DNA of 64,000 nt from an uncultured Phocaeicola sp. (GTDB lineage: Bacteria > Bacteroidota > Bacteroidia > Bacteroidales > Bacteroidaceae), in assembly GCA_944320135.1 (NCBI GenBank), contig CALUGI010000001.1, positions 1 to 64,000 on the forward strand. The letters run 5' to 3'. Under the pieces are notes generated by a model. The model had not been told where the DNA came from and searched no databases. It saw nothing but the letters and a program-made list of their open reading frames with translations. Shown here one piece after another: positions 1 to 6,897 of the stretch; position 1 is the first letter of the stretch; each line of letters starts with the position of its first letter. Both the position numbers and the translations under genes were made by a program.

Positions 1-143
<143 letters not shown>

Positions 144-206
144 TTATAATAACTTTATAAACACTCTCTTGTCTCCCAGCCAGTGTCCTTTTTCCTGACT
201 GCGATG

Positions 207-214
207 CAAAAATA
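207..214 (-). promoter_or_regulatory. -7 promoter element of gapA
   Basis: Read on the minus strand this is TATTTTTG, a match to the Bacteroides -7 consensus TAnnTTTG, followed by GC. A TTTG lies upstream at 227-230, but the spacing (12 nt) is shorter than usual, so only the -7 element is claimed. It would give gapA a leader of roughly 80 nt. Confidence 0.5.
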
Positions 215-428
215 AGGAATTCTTTTCAAAGGCCATCACGAAAACAATAAAAATTGATTAAAACATCACCCCCGGACACCTTTATTATATAGAAAAAGAG
301 AAAATTGCAACAGGATTGAAATCGAACTGTTAAATTGCAATCTCAGCATTTCAAATCGAATTCTTTCTTTGACCGGACGCCCCTGTCTCTGCGGCAGGCG
401 GGCGCATGAAATATTGAAAGCGGCGCAT

Positions 429-479
429 AAAAAAAGAACGCCGGGGCATTTTGCAGCAAACGCCCCGACGTTTATAAAA
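429..479 (-). terminator. Terminator of the nusB-DUF5606 operon, built of two 22-nt repeat units
   Basis: Arms 437-447 and 462-472 pair at 10 of 11 positions. On the minus strand the hairpin runs into seven T (429-435), a classical intrinsic terminator just behind the DUF5606 gene. The same bases are two adjacent units (436-457, 458-479) of the 22-nt intergenic repeat family found elsewhere in this window. Confidence 0.7.
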
Positions 480-501
480 ATCTCCGCACTGTTTTTTCCT
501 T

Positions 502-921
502 TTATTCTGCGGTCTCGTCCGCCTTCTCATCCACAAACTCCGTTTCTCCGCTCTCCGCAAGCAGGTTATACCATTGGATGAGTTTCTTTATGTCGCTCGA
601 ATGAACGCGGTCGCGGTCGTAGTTGGGCAGCACTTCCGCCATGAAGGCATGAAGTTCGGCGGCAGAAGCCTTCCTGTAGTCAAGCGTTACGGTTCCTCCG
701 TTCTCTTTCTTCTTCACAGCCTCAAGCACTTCTCCCAACGGCACTTCTTCCGCATCCGTATACATGGCGATATCGCCCAATGAAATCACCTTGTCGCTTC
801 CATAGACGGGCATCCTTCTTTTGTCTGCGCCCACCGATTCGACAATCAGCATATTCCTTCCCTGCGAAATCAACTTATACAAACCGGGCTTGCCGGAGAT
901 TGACAAAATAGTCTTCAACAT
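502..921 (-). CDS. DUF5606 family protein, function unknown
   Basis: A 139-residue cytoplasmic protein with no signal peptide or membrane segment. The N-terminus MLKTILSISGKPGLYKLISQ and the segment SLGDIAMYTDAEEVPLGEVL match the Bacteroidetes-specific family I know as DUF5606. The first half looks like a small beta-rich domain; the second half (from about residue 75) is mainly helical and ends in an acidic tail. It is the last gene of the leftward nusB-yajC-ybbR-coaE group, 76 nt behind coaE, and is followed by a terminator. Its steady linkage to coaE is known from related genomes, but no biochemical role is established and I infer none. Confidence 0.85.
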   Translation of the reverse strand: MLKTILSISGKPGLYKLISQGRNMLIVESVGADKRRMPVYGSDKVISLGDIAMYTDAEEVPLGEVLEAVKKKENGGTVTLDYRKASAAELHAFMAEVLPNYDRDRVHSSDIKKLIQWYNLLAESGETEFVDEKADETAE

Positions 922-997
922 AATCTTGTTTTTTCTAAAGGTTAATCTTATTCATTTTTCAGCGGACAAAAATACAATGCCCGCACGACATACACAA

Positions 998-1603
998 CTA
1001 TCGAAGTTCTTTTCTCCCTACAAGCGACAGAAGAATGCGGTCTATTTGGGGAGCAAGCGGAGCATCGCCGTCGTTGACGACTACAAAATCCGCTTTCCTG
1101 CGCTTTTCTTCATCGCTGTCTTGCGCCGCCATTCGTGCGCGAACTTGAACTTCGGCAGCGTTGTCGCGTTCCATCGCCCGACGGATGCGCAACGGTTCGG
1201 GCGCCCAAACTGCCAACACTTTGTCGACAGCCCGATCGAATCCGGATTCAAAAAGGATAGCGCTTTCCATTCCGGCCAACAGGCAGCCTTTCCGTTCCAA
1301 AGATTCTGCCCAGTGCAGGAAATCATTGAACACGCAAGGATGGATAATAGAGTTGACCTTGCGGGCATTTGCCTCGCCGGAAAAAAGATACGAAGCCAGC
1401 AACGGCTTGTTGAGACTCCCGTCGGGCGCATAGACTTCCTTGCCCAACAAGTCTGCAAGCCCCTTACGGATAAGAGGGTGCGATACGGCAAGCTGCTTCG
1501 CCCGGCTGTCAGTGTCATAAAGCGGCATCCCCCTCTGCACCAGAAGGGCGGCCACGTATGATTTGCCGCTGCCTATCCCTCCTGTTATTCCCAACCTAAT
1601 CAT
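998..1603 (-). CDS. coaE: Dephospho-CoA kinase
   Basis: This 201-residue enzyme performs the last step of coenzyme A synthesis, ATP-dependent phosphorylation of the 3'-hydroxyl of dephospho-CoA. The Walker A motif GITGGIGSGKS lies at residues 5-15, followed by the LYDTDSRAKQL segment typical of CoaE (substrate aspartate) and the helical lid. The length is normal for the family. The start codon overlaps the end of the upstream ybbR gene by 8 nt, implying translational coupling. Confidence 0.95.
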   Translation of the reverse strand: MIRLGITGGIGSGKSYVAALLVQRGMPLYDTDSRAKQLAVSHPLIRKGLADLLGKEVYAPDGSLNKPLLASYLFSGEANARKVNSIIHPCVFNDFLHWAESLERKGCLLAGMESAILFESGFDRAVDKVLAVWAPEPLRIRRAMERDNAAEVQVRARMAAQDSDEEKRRKADFVVVNDGDAPLAPQIDRILLSLVGRKELR

Positions 1604-2633
1604 CTTTGCCGGAATTGTCCGAATGCCCCGGCTGTTGCTCGATCAAGTAGTCCACCGAAGCCGGATTCATGCGTATATGGTTGACAAAATCGGGCGACCT
1701 CTTGACAGTCAGACTGATTTTGTCCGACTTGTTCTTGAGCAGTTCTTCGTAAGAAACGCAAATGAAGAAGTCGTCAGCCGTCACCCTTCTGAAATTTTTC
1801 AAACCGACCTGAAACGTCACCTGTACCCTTGAAGGAAACGTTCGGAGCACTTTTCCTGAAGGAAAGTTCAAACCTACAACCGGTATTTCAAGCGTTTTCT
1901 CCGAATACATGTCGGCATATACCGTAAGGTCGGTTGCAGCAGGCACGAATTTCGCTCCCCTTATCTGCTGGAGAGGCAAGTGCCGCCTCACCGTATCCGT
2001 CACATTCTCCAAACTGAACGGGCGGGTGTAAGCCACGGACAACGATTCCAATATGTCTTTCGGCGCGAAAACCACTACCGAATCGGGAGACAATCGGGTC
2101 TCGCTCACATAATATTGCCGCCCGGCTACGACGCTTCCGTTGACGGCCACCGGAACCTTCTTCGCTTCACCGTGCGAATAAATGAAATCGACAGTGTCCG
2201 GACGAACGGCAACCAACCGTGTCGTGTTGTTCAACTGGGAAGCGACTTTCTTCACCACATCGGCAGTCGGAATACACACATGCCCCCCTCCTTGTTCCGC
2301 CTTATAGTCATTGAAACTGAAGACGACGGGAAAGAACGTGCGACCGAGCATATAGTTCAAAAGCACCGTCCCTCTGTCTTCTACCCTCACCCTCACTTCA
2401 TCAGGTATCTCCGAAGTCATCACGATTTCTTTAGGGACGTCTTTCAAGCGCAAGGGAATTTTAAACTCAGCCTGATACTTGTCGTTCAACGTCTGCAAAA
2501 GCCAAAAGCAGAACGCGACGAGGACAAAAAACAAAAAAACCAGAAACTCCCTGCTCGCTGCGCTGAGCAGAAAGTTTCTGATTCTCCTGTAAACGATACA
2601 ATAATATCTCTTTATGTCCTTTTTGTCGAACAT
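1596..2633 (-). CDS. ybbR: YbbR-domain membrane-anchored protein
   Basis: 345 residues with one N-terminal transmembrane helix (about residues 27-47, FLVFLFFVLVAFCFWLLQTL) and the rest predicted outside the cytoplasmic membrane as repeated all-beta YbbR-like domains (segments such as IPLRLKDVPKEIVMTSEIPD and LEIPVVGLNFPSGKVLRTFPS). In Firmicutes YbbR (CdaR) regulates the c-di-AMP cyclase; here no cyclase gene is adjacent, so that role is only a possibility. It sits between yajC (11 nt) and coaE (overlap), an arrangement I recognise from other Bacteroidales. Confidence 0.85.
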   Translation of the reverse strand: MFDKKDIKRYYCIVYRRIRNFLLSAASREFLVFLFFVLVAFCFWLLQTLNDKYQAEFKIPLRLKDVPKEIVMTSEIPDEVRVRVEDRGTVLLNYMLGRTFFPVVFSFNDYKAEQGGGHVCIPTADVVKKVASQLNNTTRLVAVRPDTVDFIYSHGEAKKVPVAVNGSVVAGRQYYVSETRLSPDSVVVFAPKDILESLSVAYTRPFSLENVTDTVRRHLPLQQIRGAKFVPAATDLTVYADMYSEKTLEIPVVGLNFPSGKVLRTFPSRVQVTFQVGLKNFRRVTADDFFICVSYEELLKNKSDKISLTVKRSPDFVNHIRMNPASVDYLIEQQPGHSDNSGKDD

Positions 2634-2644
2634 AATCGGAAAGA

Positions 2645-2953
2645 TTATCTTCCGGCCTGAGCCTGCGCGTCAGGATAAATGGAGTTTTTGTCGATTTTGA
2701 TTTTCACGCTGGGAGCCACTTCCACAATCACGGCATTGTCTTCGATTTCCTTAATCTTTCCGTAGATGCCTCCTGCCGTGATTACCGACTGGCCTACTTC
2801 GAGACCTTTACGGAACTTCTGTATTTCTTTCTGCTTCTTGTTCTGCGGACGAATCATGAAGAAATACATAATGGCGAAAATGGCCACCATCATAATGATG
2901 AAGGAGTAATCTCCCCCGCCTTGTGCCTGCAACGCTACAGTTAACAAATTCAT
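2645..2953 (-). CDS. yajC: Preprotein translocase accessory subunit YajC
   Basis: 102 residues: a short N-terminus, one transmembrane helix at about residues 16-34 (YSFIIMMVAIFAIMYFFMI), then the diagnostic RPQNKKQKEIQKF motif and the cytoplasmic domain (VGQSVITAGGIYGKIKEIEDN). YajC associates with SecDF and SecYEG in the inner membrane. It lies in the leftward operon between nusB and ybbR. Length and motif order are normal. Confidence 0.95.
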   Translation of the reverse strand: MNLLTVALQAQGGGDYSFIIMMVAIFAIMYFFMIRPQNKKQKEIQKFRKGLEVGQSVITAGGIYGKIKEIEDNAVIVEVAPSVKIKIDKNSIYPDAQAQAGR

Positions 2954-2996
2954 ACGTTTTTTCCTTGATTTAGATTAATACTTGTTCTGTCAATTC

Positions 2997-3923
2997 TCAA
3001 TTCTTGATCAGCTTGTTTTCCTTTTTCAGCCGCTTCACAATCCCGTCCAACGTGCCGTTGATGAAACCTCCGCTCTTGGGAGTGCTATACAGCTTGGCTA
3101 TTTCCACATATTCGTTCAAAGAGACGTTGATCGGGATGTTCGGGAAACTCAGAATTTCCGCCAAAGCGATTTGCATCACCACCACATCCATCACCGCTAC
3201 GCGGCTCAAATCCCAGTTTTTGGAGTTCTCACTGATCAGATGTCGGTAATAGTCCGCATTCAGAATTGTGCGACGGAACAGGCGGCGGGCGAAATCCTGG
3301 TCTTCTTCGTCCTTGAATTCCGGCAAAAGTTCCTGGTTCTCCCCGTTCTCCGGAGCAAAACGCTTGATGGTTTTCAACACGAACGTGTCTACAATCTCCT
3401 TGTCGTCGTTCCAATACAGACTTTGGTCTTCAAGCACATCGTCCAAAGCGGCATTGTTGAACACAAACTTCTTGTAGAGCTTCCGCCACAACTCGCGGTC
3501 TTCAGCATAAGAAGAAGTCTCGGCAGCCATGTACTCCTTATATATATCGCTCTGCATAATCTGCTCGCAAAAGCTCTTGATGAAGTCCGGCTCGTTGTCC
3601 CACGTCTTCTTTTGAGACGACACAAATTCGTTCAGCTGCTTGTTCGCCTCCAGCTGGGCTATGAAACGGTTCTCTACAAACTTCATGTTCGGGCACAGGT
3701 CTTCCTTGGTCGGAATCACCTTATGCTTGGCCGCATCGATACGCTTCGCTGCATAGCGGGTCACTTCCACCATCAGAAGCAGAAGATAGTTATACAAGTC
3801 ATACGCTTTCGACAGGCTGAAGAACAGCTCTTTTTCTGCCGTATCCAGATTTTTGCCACCATTCTGATAATATGCGTATATTATCTGAACTATTTTAAGA
3901 CGAATAAGAACTCTATTAATCAT
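2997..3923 (-). CDS. nusB: Transcription antitermination protein NusB (long Bacteroidetes form)
   Basis: The chosen start gives 308 residues beginning MINRVLIRLKIVQIIYAYYQ, the usual start of the Bacteroidetes NusB, about twice the length of E. coli NusB (139). The reading frame is open further upstream, but that part has no family resemblance and would cross the promoter. The C-terminal half (VAVMDVVVMQIALAEILSFP, NEYVEIAKLYSTPKSGGFING) is the conserved NusB core that binds boxA RNA with NusE/S10. The N-terminal half is a helical extension of unknown role. It is the first gene of the operon. Confidence 0.93.
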   Translation of the reverse strand: MINRVLIRLKIVQIIYAYYQNGGKNLDTAEKELFFSLSKAYDLYNYLLLLMVEVTRYAAKRIDAAKHKVIPTKEDLCPNMKFVENRFIAQLEANKQLNEFVSSQKKTWDNEPDFIKSFCEQIMQSDIYKEYMAAETSSYAEDRELWRKLYKKFVFNNAALDDVLEDQSLYWNDDKEIVDTFVLKTIKRFAPENGENQELLPEFKDEEDQDFARRLFRRTILNADYYRHLISENSKNWDLSRVAVMDVVVMQIALAEILSFPNIPINVSLNEYVEIAKLYSTPKSGGFINGTLDGIVKRLKKENKLIKN

Positions 3924-3952
3924 ATTTAAACTAAATGTTATTTTCAGGTCTG

Positions 3953-3960
3953 CAAAAGTA
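3953..3960 (-). promoter_or_regulatory. -7 promoter element of the nusB operon
   Basis: Reads TACTTTTG on the minus strand (consensus TAnnTTTG), 29 nt ahead of the nusB start codon. No clear -33 TTTG at the usual spacing. Confidence 0.55.
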
Positions 3961-4052
3961 CACAAATTTCTTATACGCAACCCCACCGCCGGACTTATTT
4001 TTTCTTTTTTTATGAATCTGCAGTTCCTGCCTTGCCCCTCCGCAAGTTTCGG

Positions 4053-4119
4053 AAAACGCCCGCACGTTTTCGGCAAAACGTCCCCGCCTTTTTCCGGAAC
4101 GCTTCGGGCTTTTTTCAGG
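4053..4119. repeat. 22-nt intergenic repeat array, three units
   Basis: Units 4053-4074, 4075-4097 and 4098-4119 (22, 23, 22 nt) each start with an A-tract, pass through a GC-rich core and end with a T-tract. The first two units start AAAACGCCCGC and AAAACGTCCCCGCC. A perfect 7-bp stem-loop (ACGTTTT / AAAACGT with loop CGGC) spans the junction of units 1 and 2. The array lies in the divergent region between nusB and the PUR-type gene. Confidence 0.6.
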
Positions 4120-4146
4120 TATTTGAGATTTTTAGTCTGCATATCC

Positions 4147-4177
4147 TTTGCGCTTAACAAAAAAATCAGCAATTTTG
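4147..4177 (+). promoter_or_regulatory. Promoter of the PUR-type gene
   Basis: TTTG at 4147-4150 and CAATTTTG at 4170-4177 (one mismatch to TAnnTTTG) are 19 nt apart, the normal Bacteroides spacing. Transcription would start near 4184, giving a very short leader. Confidence 0.55.
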
Positions 4178-4193
4178 AGGCGATTTTTAAGCA

Positions 4194-4583
4194 ATGAAAA
4201 CTATGGAAGAACTGAAGAAGAAAGCAACAAACGAGACAGACAAAGAAATCGTCTTTTCAAAGGCTATCAAAGCGGGGAAACGCATCTATTATCTTGACGT
4301 GAAAAAAAACCGGAAAGACGAAATGTTTCTGGCCATCACCGAAAGCAAGAAAATAGTTCTCGGCGAAGGCAGCGAACCGCAAGTCAATTTCGAGAAGCAC
4401 AAGATATTCTTATATAAGGAAGACTTCGAGAAATTCGTAAACGGACTGCAAGAAGCTATCCGATACATCGAGCAGGAACAAGGCCCCATCGCCGGAGAAA
4501 CCCGCATAGCCGACTGTGTGGAGCTTAGCGGAAAAGCCCCTGCAAGCGATGCGAACGAAATCAAAATCGACATCGACTTTTAG
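4194..4583 (+). CDS. PUR-family DNA/RNA-binding protein (DUF3276)
   Basis: 129 residues matching the Bacteroidetes PUR-alpha-like family: FSKAIKAGKRIYYLDVKKNR followed by DEMFLAITESKK and HKIFLYKEDFEKFVNGLQEA, the beta-beta-beta-beta-alpha PUR repeat that binds single-stranded nucleic acid. Related proteins in Borrelia (BpuR) bind DNA and RNA and affect expression. The tail after residue 95 is acidic and probably disordered. A second ATG three codons in (4203, MEELKKK) is the better conserved start and may be the true one. It stands alone between its own promoter and that of rplY. Confidence 0.85.
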   Translation: MKTMEELKKKATNETDKEIVFSKAIKAGKRIYYLDVKKNRKDEMFLAITESKKIVLGEGSEPQVNFEKHKIFLYKEDFEKFVNGLQEAIRYIEQEQGPIAGETRIADCVELSGKAPASDANEIKIDIDF

Positions 4584-4599
4584 TTTTTCGGAAAAAGTG

Positions 4600-4630
4600 T
4601 TTGAGATATAAAAACAAACGACTAACTTTG
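4600..4630 (+). promoter_or_regulatory. Promoter of the rplY-pth-hslR group
   Basis: TTTG (4600-4603), 19 nt, then TAACTTTG (4623-4630): a full match to the Bacteroides -33/-7 consensus and the best promoter in the window. The start point would be near 4637, leaving an 88-nt leader that contains a 10-nt direct repeat. Confidence 0.75.
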
Positions 4631-4648
4631 CACCGCTTTTTTTAGAAT

Positions 4649-4675
4649 CATCGTGTGAACGACCACATCGTGTGA
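4649..4675 (+). repeat. 10-nt direct repeat in the rplY leader
   Basis: CATCGTGTGA occurs at 4649-4658 and again at 4666-4675, 17 nt apart, in the predicted untranslated leader of rplY. It could be a protein- or RNA-binding site; there is no direct evidence of function. Confidence 0.4.
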
Positions 4676-4724
4676 TGGCGAATTGAGCAAAACTTAATTT
4701 AGAGTAACACAAAAAATTAAAAAC

Positions 4725-5327
4725 ATGAAATCAATTGAAGTAAAAGGTTCTCTGAGAACGGAAACAGGCAAGAAGGCTACGCGCGAACTGCGCAAGAACG
4801 ATTCCATCCCCTGCGTGCTTTACGGATCACAAAAGGATGAAAACGGAAAAGTCATCAACACGCACTTTATGGTGACGAACGAAGCGGTGCGCAAACTGGT
4901 ATATACTCCGCACATCTACGTGGTTGACCTGAACATTGACGGCAAAGTGACGAACGCTATCATGAAGGATATCCAGTTCCATCCCGTTACTGACAAAATC
5001 TTGCACATGGACTTCTATCAGATTGACGAAGCGAAACCCATCGAAATGGACGTACCTGTCCAGCTGGAAGGCTTGGCAGAAGGCGTGAAGGCCGGCGGAA
5101 AGCTGTCGTTGCAGATGCGCAAGCTGAAAGTGAAAGCATTGTTCAACGTAATTCCGGAACGCATCGTCATTAACGTAACGAACTTGGGATTGGGCAAGAC
5201 CGTCAAGGTAGGCGAACTGAACTACGAAGGTTTGGAACTGCTGAACGCAAAAGACGCTGTCGTTTGCGCTGTCAAACTGACCCGCGCGGCTCGTGGAGCA
5301 CAGGCTGCCGCAGCAGCAGGAAAATAA
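4725..5327 (+). CDS. rplY: 50S ribosomal protein L25, Ctc (two-domain) form
   Basis: 200 residues, the long TL5/Ctc version. The N-terminal domain (residues 1-95, MKSIEVKGSLRTETGKKATR, IPCVLYG, HFMVTNEAVRKLVYTP) binds 5S rRNA in the large subunit. A C-terminal beta domain follows (PVQLEGLAEGVKAGGKLSLQ, NVIPERIVINV). It ends in an alanine-rich tail. It is the first gene of a rightward group with pth (34 nt) and an Hsp15-like gene, under a strong promoter. Confidence 0.95.
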   Translation: MKSIEVKGSLRTETGKKATRELRKNDSIPCVLYGSQKDENGKVINTHFMVTNEAVRKLVYTPHIYVVDLNIDGKVTNAIMKDIQFHPVTDKILHMDFYQIDEAKPIEMDVPVQLEGLAEGVKAGGKLSLQMRKLKVKALFNVIPERIVINVTNLGLGKTVKVGELNYEGLELLNAKDAVVCAVKLTRAARGAQAAAAAGK

Positions 5328-5361
5328 TCTTTCCATCTACTAAAATCCTCTTTGATTTTCA

Positions 5362-5925
5362 ATGAAATACTTGATTGCAGGATTGGGGAATATCGGTGAA
5401 GAATACCGCGAAACCCGCCACAACATAGGATTTATGGTATTGGACGCCCTCGCAAAGGCGTCCAATATTGTTTTTAGCGACAAGCGTTACGGAGCCGTAG
5501 CCAACATGTCGCTGAAAGGCCGGCAGTTAGTGCTGCTCAAGCCTTCCACCTACATGAACCTGAGCGGCAACGCAGTGCGCTATTGGATGCAGCAAGAAAA
5601 AATACCTTTGGAGAATCTTCTGGTAGTTGTAGACGACTTGGCTCTTCCGTTCGGCGCGCTCCGCCTGAAAGGAAAAGGAAGCGATGCAGGACACAACGGC
5701 CTGAAGCACATAGCGGCTACATTGGGCACACAAAACTACGCCCGCTTGAGGTTCGGCATCGGGAACGACTTTCCGAAAGGCTGCCAGATAGACTACGTGC
5801 TGGGGCATTTCGGAGAAAACGAGCTGAAGCTGATGCCCGAACGTTTGGAAACGGCCGGCGAAGCGGTCAAGGCATTCTGCTTAGCAGGGCTCAGCAACGC
5901 AATGAACCAATTCAACAACAAATAA
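5362..5925 (+). CDS. pth: Peptidyl-tRNA hydrolase
   Basis: 187 residues. Pth cleaves the ester bond of peptidyl-tRNA released from stalled ribosomes. The N-terminal [19 protein letters not shown] motif contains the conserved Asn and the catalytic His (about residue 20). [29 protein letters not shown] and GHNGLKHI are the other family signatures. Length is standard. It lies between L25 and an RNA-binding S4 protein, a translation-related cluster common in Bacteroidales. Confidence 0.96.
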   Translation: MKYLIAGLGNIGEEYRETRHNIGFMVLDALAKASNIVFSDKRYGAVANMSLKGRQLVLLKPSTYMNLSGNAVRYWMQQEKIPLENLLVVVDDLALPFGALRLKGKGSDAGHNGLKHIAATLGTQNYARLRFGIGNDFPKGCQIDYVLGHFGENELKLMPERLETAGEAVKAFCLAGLSNAMNQFNNK

Positions 5926-5941
5926 GCAAAATCCAAACGTT

Positions 5942-6373
5942 ATGCCTGAAGCGAGAATAGACAAATGGATGTGGGCGGCAAGGATATTCAAAACGCGCAC
6001 CATTGCGGCGGAAGCCTGCAAGAAAGGGAGGGTTTCAATCAACGGAGCGCAAGCGAAACCGGCCAGAACGGTCAAGCCGGGCGACGTGATACAGGTGAGG
6101 AAACCGCCCGTCACCTATTCATTCAAGGTATTGCAAGCCATTGAGAAGCGGGTGGGAGCAAAATTAGTGCCCGAAATCATGGAGAACGTGACGACTCCCG
6201 ACCAATACGAACTGCTGGAAATGAGCCGCATCAGCGGATTCATAAACCGGGCGAAGGGAACAGGACGTCCCACGAAGAAAGACAGAAGGGATTTGGACGA
6301 GTTCTTTACCCCCGAATCCGACGACTTCGATTTCGACTTTGACTTCGAAAATGATGAAGACGGCAACGACTGA
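5942..6373 (+). CDS. hslR: S4-domain RNA-binding protein, Hsp15-like
   Basis: 143 residues. An S4 RNA-binding domain covers residues 3-60 (ARIDKWMWAARIFKTRTIAA, CKKGRVSINGAQAKPARTVKPGD). E. coli Hsp15 binds stalled 50S subunits carrying peptidyl-tRNA, which fits the neighbour pth 16 nt upstream. The segment GFINRAKGTGRPTKKDRRDLDEF is typical of the family. The C-terminus is a striking low-complexity acidic/aromatic tail (alternating Asp and Phe, then Asp/Glu/Asn). Exact role in Bacteroides is inferred from the family. Confidence 0.88.
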   Translation: MPEARIDKWMWAARIFKTRTIAAEACKKGRVSINGAQAKPARTVKPGDVIQVRKPPVTYSFKVLQAIEKRVGAKLVPEIMENVTTPDQYELLEMSRISGFINRAKGTGRPTKKDRRDLDEFFTPESDDFDFDFDFENDEDGND

Positions 6374-6415
6374 CCTTTTAAGATAACGCCGCAACAAAAG
6401 GCGGCGGAAATTCAC

Positions 6416-6459
6416 AAAAAACGCCTGCGCGTTCCAATCGGGACGCGCAGGCGTTTTTC
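6416..6459. terminator. Bidirectional terminator between hslR and the HIT gene
   Basis: A perfect 11-bp stem, ACGCCTGCGCG (6421-6431) with CGCGCAGGCGT (6444-6454), is preceded by five A and followed by five T. It serves both convergent genes. Confidence 0.85.
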
Positions 6460-6465
6460 TTTCCG

Positions 6466-6897
6466 TTACAGATACTTCCGCACCGCTTCAATCATCTCCC
6501 GATACTCCGCATCCGTCAGATACACCTTTCCCGGATTCATCTGGAAAGTTCCCCCGTAGTCGGGGCCGTCCACATACTTCGGAGCCAGATGGAAATGCAG
6601 GTGCGACAACTTGTCACTGTAAGCGCCGTAGTTGATTTTTTCCGGATGGAAAGCCTTGTCCATCGCACGGGTTACGCGCACCACGTCGGCCATAAAAGCA
6701 TTGCGGTCTGCATCGCTCAACTCGTTCAGGTCGTTCACATGGTCTTTGTACGCCACCAAGCAACGGCCTCTGTAGGTCTGCTCCTTGAACAGAAACACGC
6801 GCGAAACGCTCAGCTGCGCGATTTCAATCATCAAGTCGTGTAAAGCCTCGTTGTTCTGACAGTACAGACAATCTTTCGGGTCACTCTTCATCGTCAT
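6466..6897 (-). CDS. HIT family nucleotide hydrolase/transferase
   Basis: 143 residues with the histidine-triad motif HLHFHLAPK (about residues 108-116), the active site of Hint/Fhit-like enzymes acting on nucleoside phosphoramidates or dinucleotides. An N-terminal pair of cysteines (CLYCQNN) could bind zinc, as in some HIT proteins. The start overlaps the end of the antiporter gene by 17 nt, suggesting coupled translation, though no functional link is known. Substrate unknown. Confidence 0.9.
   Translation of the reverse strand: MTMKSDPKDCLYCQNNEALHDLMIEIAQLSVSRVFLFKEQTYRGRCLVAYKDHVNDLNELSDADRNAFMADVVRVTRAMDKAFHPEKINYGAYSDKLSHLHFHLAPKYVDGPDYGGTFQMNPGKVYLTDAEYREMIEAVRKYL

Noticed and set aside
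3924..4172. 83-residue N-terminal extension of NusB
   Set aside because: The upstream part crosses the -7 box and the repeat array and has no NusB resemblance; the start at 3923 fits the family.
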